Of a stretch of DNA of 64,000 nt, positions 26,806 through 35,394 are shown piece by piece. The translations under genes and the position numbers were made by a program. Each line of letters opens with the position of its first letter. The first letter of the stretch is position 1. Source of the DNA: Paenibacillus tyrphae. Lineage in GTDB: Bacteria; Bacillota; Bacilli; Paenibacillales; NBRC-103111. The DNA is taken from NCBI RefSeq assembly GCF_024158745.1, contig NZ_JAMZAW010000023.1, forward strand, positions 1 to 64,000, read 5' to 3'. Under the pieces are notes generated by a model, which ran no database searches, was not told the DNA's origin, and saw only the letters and a list, made by a program, of their open reading frames with translations.

Positions 26806-27192
26806 TCAGGCGCGTCTGGCGTACGGTCTCCAATCCTCCCGTTCCGACTTCTTGACGATTTCCGTCATTCGCAGAACGACATGATGCGACTGTTCCTCGC
26901 CGATTGCACTGATCAACTGCTCATACGAAATATTGTCCTGAACCAGGCTTCGGGTGACCGAGCTGTCTTTGTACCACGCCTCGGTAATGGCAAACGAGCC
27001 TTCTTTTTTCAGCCAAACCTCATGATAGTAATGCTCTTGTTCGCTTTTGGGCTGGAGTGTCAAATAAAACGCTTGCATCGGCATGCGCGGGTCAGACAAG
27101 CGCTGGCTAACCAAGGACCCGGACGAAACGGGTTGGCCGAACGAAACGTACATGGATACTTTTTTGATCAGATGGTCCACGGGATTCATTTT
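26806..27192 (-). CDS. Conserved-looking hypothetical protein
   Basis: About 128 residues from MNPVDHLIKKVSMYVSFGQP, soluble, mixed alpha/beta, no signal or membrane segment. GAAGGACAAA stands before the ATG at 27192; the longer frame to 27375 has no such site and is probably non-coding. It is convergent with the GGCT-like gene and divergent from the receiver gene at 27403. No family recognised. Confidence 0.6.
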   Translation of the reverse strand, partial: KMNPVDHLIKKVSMYVSFGQPVSSGSLVSQRLSDPRMPMQAFYLTLQPKSEQEHYYHEVWLKKEGSFAITEAWYKDSSVTRSLVQDNISYEQLISAIGEEQSHHVVLRMTEIVKKSEREDWRPYARRA

Positions 27193-27402
27193 GTCCTTCC
27201 TTTCAGCTAGGAAAAAGTGCTCGGAAAAAGTAAAGTTTTCATCAAAATTTTGTAGTATGTTTATCGTATCATAGTCCTTTTGGTTTATGAAATGGTGCTT
27301 TAGAACTATATACGATTGAAAAGTTCCCTGTAACCCTACGACAATCATCCGTGCTATAATGATTCCATAGAGCATGCACCATGAAGGAGCGTTCGACGGC
27401 TT

Positions 27403-27786
27403 ATGACACCTTATAAAATTTTATTGGCCGATGACGAAGCGGCCTTGCGGTTCTTGTTAACGGAAACGTTGGCCGAGGAAGGATACGAGCTTACCGAAGC
27501 GGAGGACGGGGCGCAGGCGCTCGCCTATTTGCAGGAGCAGCCATTCGACTTAATTATTCTGGACTATATGATGCCCGAACGCACCGGAGTGGAAGTTTGC
27601 GAATGGCTGCGCGGCCATGCGAATCCGAATGCGGATACGCCGGTCATTCTTTTGACGGCCAAAGCGCTGGACAAAGACCGGGAACGTGCCAAGGCGGCGG
27701 GCGTTACGCAATATATCGTCAAACCGTTCAGTCCGCTGCAACTGCTGGATACCGTGGAAGAGCTGATCCGGCGCGATGCGCGTTAA
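27403..27786 (+). CDS. Single-domain response regulator (CheY-like receiver)
   Basis: 127 residues with all receiver landmarks: acidic pair in LLADDEA, phospho-acceptor Asp in LIILDYMMPERTG, Thr in ILLTAKA and Lys in VKPFSP. No output domain. It lies 27 bases upstream of the HPt-REC-GGDEF-REC gene, so phosphotransfer between the two is likely. Confidence 0.9.
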   Translation: MTPYKILLADDEAALRFLLTETLAEEGYELTEAEDGAQALAYLQEQPFDLIILDYMMPERTGVEVCEWLRGHANPNADTPVILLTAKALDKDRERAKAAGVTQYIVKPFSPLQLLDTVEELIRRDAR

Positions 27787-27813
27787 CCGATAAATTAATA
27801 CCGGAGACGGGAA

Positions 27814-29535
27814 GTGAAGGCTTTGCATCAAACACCCTCTGACGACCGGATGAAACGAGAGGCCCGGCTGCTGAAGGAAGGCCGGAAAAAATATATTCGC
27901 GAGCTGAACAAGCAGCTGCAGCAGCTGCGGCATTGGACCGGGGATGCGGAGCCGGAGGATGCGTCCGAGACAGCCCTCCGGTTTTACCGTATCGTACACA
28001 CGCTGAAAGGCAGCGCGCCGATGTTCGGTTTTATGCGCATCGGGGCGCTCGCCGAGAAATTGGTCGAGCACTGGGAATGGTCGCAGAACGAGGAAGCTGT
28101 GACGGAACCGTCGGTTCGGGCGCGGTTTCGGCGGTGTTCGCAGGCTTCCCTTGCGCTGGTGCTCGAATTGGAATTGGAGATCGATACAACTGCACGAGAG
28201 CTGGAGCTGGACGAGCAGCAGGAGCAACTGCAGCGCACCTTCACGCCTCCGCAGGGCGAACGGCTGCTTGTGATCGACGATGACGAAGTGCTGCGGGCTT
28301 ATCTGGTCCGGCGTCTGAAGCTGGACGGCTACGAGGTGGATGAGGCTGCGGACGTCATATCGGCGCAGCGGCTGATCCGGGAGCGTTCGTACGACTTGAT
28401 TTCGCTCGATCTCATGATGCATCCTGACAGCGGCTACGAGCTGTTCGAATTTTTGAAAGAAGACCCGAATTTGAAGCTCGTGCCCTTGATCGTGCTGTCC
28501 GGGCGCAGCGACGTGTATGACAAGGTCCGCTGCTTCTACTTGGGCGCGGATGACTATGTGGTCAAGCCGTTTCAATACGAAGAGCTGGCCGCCCGCATCT
28601 ACAGCCTGCTCAAGCGGACCAAAACGTTCGAACAAATGGCATTCCGCGACCCGTTGACAGGAGTATACAACCGGCGGTATTTCGACCATCAAATTCAAGT
28701 GGAGCTGCAGCGCGTCGCACGGTACCCCGGGACGATCTCGATGGTATTCATCGATATCGACCGGTTCAAATCGATCAACGATACGTATGGGCATCCGGTC
28801 GGGGATTTGGTGCTGCAAGGCCTCGCCTATTTGCTGCAGACGAATCTGCGCGCCACGGATCTGATCGCCCGCTTCGGAGGCGAGGAATTCGTGGTAGTGC
28901 TGCCCGGTACGTCCGCCGCCGACGCCAAAAAGACGATCGAAGGCATCCTGAGGCTGACGCATCAAGGACCCGTCGCGCAAAACGAGGGCCAGTCGTTTCA
29001 CATTACGTTCTCGGCCGGCGTGTCCGAGTGGCAGCCTGACCTTACGCTGAGCGAGTGGATCCGACGGGCGGACGATGCGATGTACGAGGCTAAACAAAGC
29101 GGCCGTAACCGGGTGATGCTGTATACCGGCGACGCTGCCGGCACGGAGACGGACGAGGCGGCACGCAAGACGGTGCTGATTGCCGACGACGACAATATTT
29201 TGCGCTCGATTCTCATGGCGAAGTTCAAGCACCTCCCGATCGATTTCAAGGAGGCGGCCGACGGGGAAGAGGCTTATTTGGAGCTGCTCGGCAGCACGAT
29301 CGATCTGTGTATTCTCGACGGCGTGATGCCGCGTCTCGACGGGTACGGTGTGCTTGAGCGGATGAGGGAGCGCGGCACGCGGCCGACCCATACGAAAATG
29401 CTCGTTCTTTCGGGGCGCAGCCGGGAGGAGGATACGAGCCGGGGGATGCAGCTTGGAGCGAACGCTTATATGCATAAACCGTTTTCCATGGTTGAGTTGG
29501 AGCTCAAGGTGAAGGAACTGCTGGATTTAAGCTGA
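27814..29535 (+). CDS. HPt-receiver-GGDEF-receiver hybrid, probable diguanylate cyclase
   Basis: 573 residues. An HPt domain at about 40-120 has the phospho-His in VHTLKGSAPMFGF; a first receiver at about 150-265 has VIDDDE, SLDLMMHP and VKPF; a GGDEF domain at about 285-435 has an intact FGGEEF active site and the RFKSINDTYGHPVGD substrate region, so it should make c-di-GMP; a second receiver at about 448-570 has IADDDN, CILDGVMP and HKPF. Start GTG at 27814 with GGAG nearby. With the lone receiver upstream it forms a two-gene signalling unit. Confidence 0.9.
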   Translation: MKALHQTPSDDRMKREARLLKEGRKKYIRELNKQLQQLRHWTGDAEPEDASETALRFYRIVHTLKGSAPMFGFMRIGALAEKLVEHWEWSQNEEAVTEPSVRARFRRCSQASLALVLELELEIDTTARELELDEQQEQLQRTFTPPQGERLLVIDDDEVLRAYLVRRLKLDGYEVDEAADVISAQRLIRERSYDLISLDLMMHPDSGYELFEFLKEDPNLKLVPLIVLSGRSDVYDKVRCFYLGADDYVVKPFQYEELAARIYSLLKRTKTFEQMAFRDPLTGVYNRRYFDHQIQVELQRVARYPGTISMVFIDIDRFKSINDTYGHPVGDLVLQGLAYLLQTNLRATDLIARFGGEEFVVVLPGTSAADAKKTIEGILRLTHQGPVAQNEGQSFHITFSAGVSEWQPDLTLSEWIRRADDAMYEAKQSGRNRVMLYTGDAAGTETDEAARKTVLIADDDNILRSILMAKFKHLPIDFKEAADGEEAYLELLGSTIDLCILDGVMPRLDGYGVLERMRERGTRPTHTKMLVLSGRSREEDTSRGMQLGANAYMHKPFSMVELELKVKELLDLS

Positions 29536-29537
29536 GG

Positions 29538-29565
29538 CCGTGACGACGACTTGTCACGGTTTTTT
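29538..29565 (+). terminator. Terminator of the GGDEF hybrid operon
   Basis: CCGTGAC and GTCACGG pair and are followed by TTTTTT. Confidence 0.9.
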
Positions 29566-29646
29566 CATTTTTACCTATAAAAAATAGGACTTCCGACCGA
29601 TATAATATGTGATAAAGAGTATAGCTTCGACCTTAGTGAATAGGAT

Positions 29647-31203
29647 GTGAGCTTTTTGTTATCCACGAAGCCCGATGTGTTGGCGATTAAAAACCGGATG
29701 ACCTTGCCGGTGACGTTCGGAACGTACTTGTTGGCCGTGTTTGCATGCGCTTTATTTCGATGGGTGCATGTCTTTAAATCGGAGCACGACCTGCTGGCTT
29801 ACGAGGTGCTGCTTAATGTGTTTTTGGGGGCTCCGCTGATTCTGTTAGTCGTCGCTGCGCTGTTATTTTGGAAGGGGCATCATCGTTACGTTCCGCTGTT
29901 CAATGCGCTGTCCATGACATTCACGAGTATGGCGATGATCGTCGGATCGGGCGGGATGGTGGAATTTTATTTCTCGATCTTCATGGTTATCGCCTTGATG
30001 GCCTTCTATGAAGATACGAAGCTGATTTGGCTTATGACGGCTTTGTTCGCCCTGCAGTACATCGCCGCCTACTGGCTGTATTCGGAGCTTGTGTTCGGCA
30101 AGGACGGGTACGGATTCGAAATGCTGGCGATTCATGCCGTGTTCCTTCTGCTGACAGCAGGAACAACCGTATGGCAAATCACGAAGAAAAAGGAAACCGT
30201 GGCGATGCTCGAAGCGGACAAGCATGAGAAGCAGAAGCTGCTCGGCAACATTCTAAACAAACTGACGGACAGCTCGGAGCAGCTCGTCGATTATGTGGGA
30301 CGGCTCAATGAGAACACCGAGCAAACGCTGCTGGCGAACCGCCGGATCATGACCTCCATGGAAAACATGGCGTCGGGAACGGAAGAGCAGGCGCAGACCA
30401 GCAAAGACAGCGCGCGTGCGATGGAAGAGATGTCGATCGGCATACAGCGCGTAGCCGAATCGTCGGCAACCGTCTCGGAGGCGTCGATGAGCATGGTGGA
30501 GGAAGCGGAGAAAGGCAACGATACGATCGGTCATGCGGTATCGCAGCTTGGCGCTTTGAAAAGCTCCTCGACGGAAGTGTCTGCGGCTCTACAGCGCCTA
30601 GAGAAGCAGTCCGTCGAAATCGGAGAGATCGCTACGCTTATTTCCGGGGTAGCTTCTCAAACAAACCTGCTTGCGCTGAATGCAGCGATTGAAGCGGCCC
30701 GGGCAGGAGAGCACGGAGCGGGCTTTGCCGTGGTAGCGCGCGAGGTCCGGAAGCTCGCGGAGCAAGCCGAAGCGTCGGCGGGTGAAATCACGCAGCTGAT
30801 CGAAGAGATTCAGCAGGCGACGGTATCGGCCGTATCGGTGATGCGCGCAAGCGCCGGTCAGGTGGAAACGAGCCATACGGCGGTGAACGAGGCCGGGGAT
30901 GTATTCCGGCTCATTGTCGACGAAGCGAAAAAAGTATGCGATCAAATCCAGGATATTTCGGCCGCTGCCCAGCAAATGTCGGCAGGGTCGGAGCAGGTGA
31001 CGGCGGCCTTGAACGAGGTGGCGCGCATTTCCGACGACAGTGCGGCGGGAGCGAATCATGTGCTCTCCTCGTCGCAGGAGCAACTGTCGGCGATGGAGTC
31101 GATCACCGCTTCAACGGAAGGGCTAACGCAGCTCGCGAAGGAGCTGGAGACGATCTGCCACGAGCTGCAGACGGAACGGAAAAAGCATATGTCTTCTTTA
31201 TAA
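29647..31203 (+). CDS. Methyl-accepting chemotaxis protein
   Basis: 518 residues. About six membrane helices occupy residues 15-180, without a large extracytoplasmic ligand domain or HAMP, followed by a cytoplasmic signalling domain (about 200-510) whose hairpin tip reads [20 protein letters not shown]. It probably senses a signal within or near the membrane. The start is GTG. No che genes are nearby. Confidence 0.88.
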   Translation: MSFLLSTKPDVLAIKNRMTLPVTFGTYLLAVFACALFRWVHVFKSEHDLLAYEVLLNVFLGAPLILLVVAALLFWKGHHRYVPLFNALSMTFTSMAMIVGSGGMVEFYFSIFMVIALMAFYEDTKLIWLMTALFALQYIAAYWLYSELVFGKDGYGFEMLAIHAVFLLLTAGTTVWQITKKKETVAMLEADKHEKQKLLGNILNKLTDSSEQLVDYVGRLNENTEQTLLANRRIMTSMENMASGTEEQAQTSKDSARAMEEMSIGIQRVAESSATVSEASMSMVEEAEKGNDTIGHAVSQLGALKSSSTEVSAALQRLEKQSVEIGEIATLISGVASQTNLLALNAAIEAARAGEHGAGFAVVAREVRKLAEQAEASAGEITQLIEEIQQATVSAVSVMRASAGQVETSHTAVNEAGDVFRLIVDEAKKVCDQIQDISAAAQQMSAGSEQVTAALNEVARISDDSAAGANHVLSSSQEQLSAMESITASTEGLTQLAKELETICHELQTERKKHMSSL

Positions 31204-31220
31204 AGCAAACGATTACACGA

Positions 31221-31270
31221 AAAAGCATCCCGCTTCGCAGCCGTGAAGGCAAAGGAAGCGGGATGCTTTT
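31221..31270. terminator. Bidirectional terminator between the chemoreceptor gene and nrdB
   Basis: AAAAGCATCCCGCTTC pairs with GAAGCGGGATGCTTTT. Confidence 0.9.
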
Positions 31271-31300
31271 GTTAATCGTTAAGCGCGTTGGGAATCCGGC

Positions 31301-32338
31301 TTACAGGTCGTCCCAGTTCAGGTTGGACGATTTGCTGTAGTTGGTCACCTTTTGCTCGAAAAAGTCCGTCTTCATGCTGTTCATGTTGCTGAACGTCTCG
31401 ACCCATTTCATCGGATGCTCGACAACTTCGGGGTACAAAATTTCCAGGCCCAGCTTGCGCAGGCGTTCGTTGGACAAATATTTGATGTACTGGTCGATGA
31501 TATCGTTGCTCAGGCCGTGAATGTTGTTGTTCGTGATGTATTGGCCCCATTCGATCTCGTGCTGGACGGCCGTCTTCATCATTTGGCGCAGGTCTTCAAT
31601 CAGCTCGTCGGTGAACAGCTCCGGATTTTCCTTGCGGATTTCGCGGAAGATGTTCTGGAACAGCGCCAGATGCGTCAGCTCGTCGCGCTGAATGTACTTG
31701 ATCTCCGAGACGGTGCCGAGCATCTTGCCTTGGCGTCCAAGTGCATAGAAGAAGCTGAAGCCGCTGTAAAAATAAATGCCTTCGAGAATGTAGTTGGCCA
31801 TGATGGTGCGCATCAGGTTTTCCGTGGAAGGCGTTTCGATGAACCTTTCGTACAGGTCGGTGATGAACCGGTTGCGGCGCAGCAGATGCTTGTCCTCGCG
31901 CCATTGGTTATAGATGTCGTCGCGCACTTCCGCCGAGCAGACGCTATCGAGGATGTACGAATAGCTCTGGCTGTGCACGGCTTCCTGAAACGTCTGCACC
32001 GTCAGGCAGAGATTAACTTCCGGAGCGGTGATGTACTCGTTGATGTTCGGCAGGTTGGCCGTTTGCAGCGAATCGAGAAAGATCAGGAAGCTGATGATTT
32101 TGTCGTAGCTTTGGCGTTCCACGGGCGACAGGAATTTGTAGTCCTTCGCGTCCTGCGCGAGCGGGATTTCTTCGGGAATCCAGAAGTTGTTCATCATCGT
32201 GCGGTACATCTTGGTTGCCCAGTCGTATTTGACGTTGTTCAGCTCGATCAGGTTCGTCGTGTTGCCGCCGATCATGCGGCGCTTGCCCCAATCCCGGTCG
32301 CCGTGCTCGTTAAACAGCTTTTTCTTTTGAAGCTCCAT
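31301..32338 (-). CDS. nrdB: Ribonucleotide reductase, class I beta (radical) subunit
   Basis: 345 residues of the ferritin-like R2 fold. Metal-ligand helices are visible in FQEAVHSQSYSYIL and RDELTHLALFQNIF, and the C-terminal tail that docks on NrdA ends SKSSNLNWDDL. It generates the radical used by NrdA to make deoxyribonucleotides. It follows nrdA after a 324-base gap rich in palindromes; the ribosome binding site before the ATG is weak (GGGGG 12 bases away). The class Ia versus Ib distinction was not tested; there is no nrdI or nrdH here. Confidence 0.93.
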   Translation of the reverse strand: MELQKKKLFNEHGDRDWGKRRMIGGNTTNLIELNNVKYDWATKMYRTMMNNFWIPEEIPLAQDAKDYKFLSPVERQSYDKIISFLIFLDSLQTANLPNINEYITAPEVNLCLTVQTFQEAVHSQSYSYILDSVCSAEVRDDIYNQWREDKHLLRRNRFITDLYERFIETPSTENLMRTIMANYILEGIYFYSGFSFFYALGRQGKMLGTVSEIKYIQRDELTHLALFQNIFREIRKENPELFTDELIEDLRQMMKTAVQHEIEWGQYITNNNIHGLSNDIIDQYIKYLSNERLRKLGLEILYPEVVEHPMKWVETFSNMNSMKTDFFEQKVTNYSKSSNLNWDDL

Positions 32339-32380
32339 AAGTGATTTCTACCCCCTAAAATGAAAATGACCCTCCTAAAT

Positions 32381-32480
32381 CCTCCCTAGTAGGGAGGACC
32401 CCATGGGGCGCCGGCCCCCTGGACCCCGGAAAGGGTCGGTTGAGTGAAGTTGTGCATATGAGAGACGGTTGACAGTGGAT
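32381..32480. repeat. GC-rich hairpin block in the nrdA-nrdB gap
   Basis: CCTCCCT/AGGGAGG (32381-32397) is followed by GGACCCC...GGCGCCGGCCCCC...GGACCCC, giving several alternative stems. The block looks like an interspersed palindromic repeat, but only one copy is visible in the window. Confidence 0.45.
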
Positions 32481-32488
32481 CGCTTTCG

Positions 32489-32526
32489 TACATAAGACTC
32501 TTTGCAAATGCAAAGAGTCTTATGTA
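32489..32526. repeat. Perfect 18-bp palindrome in the nrdA-nrdB gap
   Basis: Two 18-base arms beginning TACATAAGACTC are exact reverse complements separated by AA. It would form a very stable hairpin in the transcript from either strand; no T run follows, so it may be a processing site, an mRNA stabiliser or a mobile-element scar. Confidence 0.8.
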
Positions 32527-32548
32527 CACGCTTTACGTTTAGAGCGTT

Positions 32549-32600
32549 GGAGTTCATTGGGCGGCGCGCTTCGCTGCCGCCCGCGAACTCCGGGTTTTTT
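32549..32600 (+). terminator. Strong hairpin with T run, oriented on the + strand
   Basis: GGAGTTC...GGGCGGC pairs with GCCGCCC...GAACTCC and TTTTTT follows on the + strand. The flanking genes are on the - strand, so no known transcript needs this terminator. Confidence 0.65.
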
Positions 32601-32662
32601 CGTTGGGGAGGGGCGCTCAAGCGCGCCCGGCCCTAACGGATTAGGATACAGAAAATCTTCAT

Positions 32663-34888
32663 CTACGCGCTGCAGCTTACGCAATCCTCGACTTCGAGGC
32701 TTTTGTTGCGGCAGTAGTAGACGGTTTTCAGGCCATGCTTCCAAGCGGCCATGTACATTTCAAGAAACTCGCGGGCGGACAGCTCCGGCGTGATGTACAG
32801 GTTGAACGATTGCGATTGGTCGATATGGCGCTGACGGGCGCCCGCAGCGCGGATGCTCCAGTGCTGGTCGATCCGGTGCGCTTCCTTGTAGAACCACATC
32901 GTTTCCGGGTTCAGGTTCGGCGCGGTTTGCGGGATGACGGCGTTCTTCTTCTCTTCGACGAAAAACTTGTTGAAGATCGGATCGATCCCGGCCGTCGAGC
33001 CGGCGATGAGCGAGGTGGATGCCGTCGGCGCGATGGCGAACATCCAGCCGTTGCGGACGCCGTGTTTCGCGACCTGCTCCTTCAATTCGAGCCATTCCGG
33101 GCTGTTGTAGCCGCGGGCTTCGAAGTATTCGCCGGTCTGCCATTCGCTGCCCTCGAATACGGGGTAGGCGCCTTTTTCTTTGGCGATTTCCATCGACGCT
33201 TTGATGGCGTAATAGTTCATCCACTCGTATACTTCGTCGGCTTTCTGCACGTGCTCGTCGGATTCCCATTGAATTTTGAGCTGAGCCAGCATTTGATGGT
33301 ACCCGCTGGAGCCGAGGCCGACGGCGCGGTACTTTTTATTCGTAATTTCCGCTTGCGGAATCGGATAGTAGTTCAGGTCGATGACGTTGTCCATCATCCG
33401 CATCTGTGTCGTGACGACGCGCTCGATGTCTTCTTTCGTATAGACGCGGCCGAGGTTGGTCGACGACAAGTTGCAGACGACGAAATCGCCGCTTTTCACC
33501 TTGGTCGTAATGATGCCGTCCTCGTGCTCCGTCTGGATCATCTCGGTGGCACTCATATTTTGGCAAATTTCGGTACACAGGTTCGAGCAGTAAATCATGC
33601 CTTTGTGCTTGTTCGGGTTGGCGCGGTTCACCGTATCGCGGAAGAACACGAACGGCGTGCCGGTTTCGAACGAGCTGGTCAGGATGCGCTTCATAATATC
33701 GATGGCCGGAATTTCGTCCTTCGAAATTTTGTCGTCGTTCACGCAATCCCAGTAGCGGCTTTCGAATTCCTCGCCCCACGAATCTTCGATGGAGTAGCCT
33801 TTGATCTTGCGCACTTCGTGCGGATCGAACAAGTACCACGTGCCGCGTTCCTCGACCGTTTTCATGAACAGATCGGGGATGCAGACGCCCGGGAAAATGT
33901 CGTGGGCTTTCATCCGGTCGTCGCCGTTGTTCGTCTTGAGGTTCAGGAAGTCCAAAATATCCTTATGCCACACGTCAAGGTAGACGGCGACGGCTCCGGA
34001 ACGGACGCCCAATTGGTCGACGGCGATGGCCGTATTGTTGTAGTTTTTGATCCAAGGCACGACGCCGCCGGCGACACCTTTGAATCCGCGGATGTTGGAG
34101 CCGCGGCTGCGCACTTTGCCGACATAGATGCCCATGCCGCCGCCGTGCTTGGATACCTGCGCGAAGCTTTGGTCTACGTTGTAGATACCCCACAGATTGT
34201 CCGGGACCGTATCGATAAAACAGCTGGAGAGCTGATGCAGCGGCTTACGGGCGTTCGCCAGCGTCGGCGTCGCTACCGTCATCTCCAGATTGCTGAGCAC
34301 GTCGTAGAACTGCTTCGCCCAACGCAGCTTATCCGTTTCCTTCATGGCCAGGTGCATCGCAACGCCCATGAACAGCTCCTGCGGCAGCTCCAGCACTTCT
34401 TTGTCCAGTCCCTTGATCAAATAGCGGTCGGCGAGCGTTTTGAGGCCGATGTAGTTCAGCAGGTAATCGCGCTCCGGCTTGATGTAAGTGCCGAGCTCCT
34501 GGATTTCTTCCCGGCTGTAATGCTCCAGAATGTATTTGCCGTACAAGCCCATATCGGTCAAATAGGTGATCAGCGAATACAGATCGCCGTAGCCGAAATG
34601 GCCGTACTTACGGTTTAAACGGGCTTCCTTATAAAGATCGTAGGAAAGCAGCTTGGCGGCGACGTACTGCCAGTTCGGCTGCTCGACGCTTGTTTTTTCC
34701 ACGGCAACCTGAATGAGCAGGCGCTGGATTTCCTTGGTTGTAATCCCGTTGCGGAATAAGGGGAGCAGAGCGGTTTCCAGCTCCAGCGGATCGCATTCCG
34801 GATAAGTTTCGCACGCGAAGTCGATGACTTTTTTCATTTTTGCGAACACGAGTTCTTCCTTCGTGCCGTCCCGTTTTACGATGATCAT
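32663..34888 (-). CDS. nrdA: Ribonucleotide reductase, class I alpha (catalytic) subunit
   Basis: About 741 residues. An N-terminal ATP-cone (IIVKRDGTKEELVFAKMKK) precedes the catalytic barrel: LSSCFIDTVP has the first active-site Cys, YCSNLCTEI the radical-transfer region with the second Cys, and the extreme C-terminus CVSCSA carries the redox-active cysteine pair. The ATG at 34888 follows AAAGGAGCTGAATGC. The gene is preceded by a structured leader with a terminator and two NrdR-like boxes, and followed by nrdB. Confidence 0.94.
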   Translation of the reverse strand: MIIVKRDGTKEELVFAKMKKVIDFACETYPECDPLELETALLPLFRNGITTKEIQRLLIQVAVEKTSVEQPNWQYVAAKLLSYDLYKEARLNRKYGHFGYGDLYSLITYLTDMGLYGKYILEHYSREEIQELGTYIKPERDYLLNYIGLKTLADRYLIKGLDKEVLELPQELFMGVAMHLAMKETDKLRWAKQFYDVLSNLEMTVATPTLANARKPLHQLSSCFIDTVPDNLWGIYNVDQSFAQVSKHGGGMGIYVGKVRSRGSNIRGFKGVAGGVVPWIKNYNNTAIAVDQLGVRSGAVAVYLDVWHKDILDFLNLKTNNGDDRMKAHDIFPGVCIPDLFMKTVEERGTWYLFDPHEVRKIKGYSIEDSWGEEFESRYWDCVNDDKISKDEIPAIDIMKRILTSSFETGTPFVFFRDTVNRANPNKHKGMIYCSNLCTEICQNMSATEMIQTEHEDGIITTKVKSGDFVVCNLSSTNLGRVYTKEDIERVVTTQMRMMDNVIDLNYYPIPQAEITNKKYRAVGLGSSGYHQMLAQLKIQWESDEHVQKADEVYEWMNYYAIKASMEIAKEKGAYPVFEGSEWQTGEYFEARGYNSPEWLELKEQVAKHGVRNGWMFAIAPTASTSLIAGSTAGIDPIFNKFFVEEKKNAVIPQTAPNLNPETMWFYKEAHRIDQHWSIRAAGARQRHIDQSQSFNLYITPELSAREFLEMYMAAWKHGLKTVYYCRNKSLEVEDCVSCSA

Positions 34889-35088
34889 GCATTCAGCTCC
34901 TTTGGAATGTTCAAAGAAAAAAGCATGCCGCCGCCTTGCAGGCAGACGCATGCCGCTAACGCTTCATACGAAGCGTCAAATGTTTGGTAACGGGCAGGGT
35001 TCCCGCTTCTGAAGCGTCTTCCTGTCGTTCTGCCGGTTCGCTGCCGATCAGGCCTGACGAACCGTGCGGGTGCGGCTTCATTATCATA
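34889..35088 (-). promoter_or_regulatory. Long structured 5' leader of nrdA
   Basis: Between a -10-like TATGAT (minus strand, 35088-35083) and nrdA the leader can fold several stems: CGGTTCG/CGAACCG, CGCTTC/GAAGCG and ACGCTTC/GAAGCGT, then an intrinsic terminator. The two latter stems share arm sequences, allowing alternative pairing. No known riboswitch motif (B12 box, T-box, purine) was found. Confidence 0.5.
34916..34953 (-). terminator. Terminator or attenuator inside the nrdA leader
   Basis: On the minus strand GCATGC-gt-CTGCCT pairs with AGGCGG-cg-GCATGC and is directly followed by TTTTTT, 28 bases before the nrdA start. Confidence 0.7.
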
Positions 35089-35107
35089 GCGATACCCTAA
35101 CGAGTTT

Positions 35108-35154
35108 CCACAATATGTCGTAGTTGTTGATTCTTACACCTACAATATGTAGTT
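35108..35154 (-). promoter_or_regulatory. Pair of NrdR-like boxes upstream of nrdA
   Basis: ACAATATGT occurs at 35110 and again at 35142, each inside a partly palindromic site (CTACAATATGTAG is the better one). The 32-base spacing equals three helical turns, as known for NrdR boxes, and the proximal site overlaps the probable -35 region. NrdR represses nrd genes when dATP is high. Confidence 0.65.
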
Positions 35155-35394
35155 GTTTTCGCGAAGCAATATCATGAATTTACCGCATCGCCGCTTCTCT
35201 GTCAATCTATTATTTCGGCCGAGAATCGCCAATTAATTAGGACAAAATCGCGAAAAAACGCCGAATTTGGTTTGTTATTGCGTTTTATGCTACATTTACT
35301 ATGGGCTATGGGAAACCTGCCTTTTTTTGCGATAAAAATTGAGGTCATGGGATGATGACACCGGGTCTCCGGTGAACGATAGGAGGAGAATCAA

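Noticed and set aside
27550-29475. 641-codon open frame antisense to the GGDEF hybrid
   Set aside because: Shadow of a GC-rich real gene; no ribosome binding site or recognisable domain.
32735-34618. 627-codon open frame antisense to nrdA
   Set aside because: Shadow frame; nrdA has all catalytic motifs on the other strand.
34889-35088. Cobalamin riboswitch in the nrdA leader
   Set aside because: No B12 box or core motif like the one seen at 60433; the leader must be something else.
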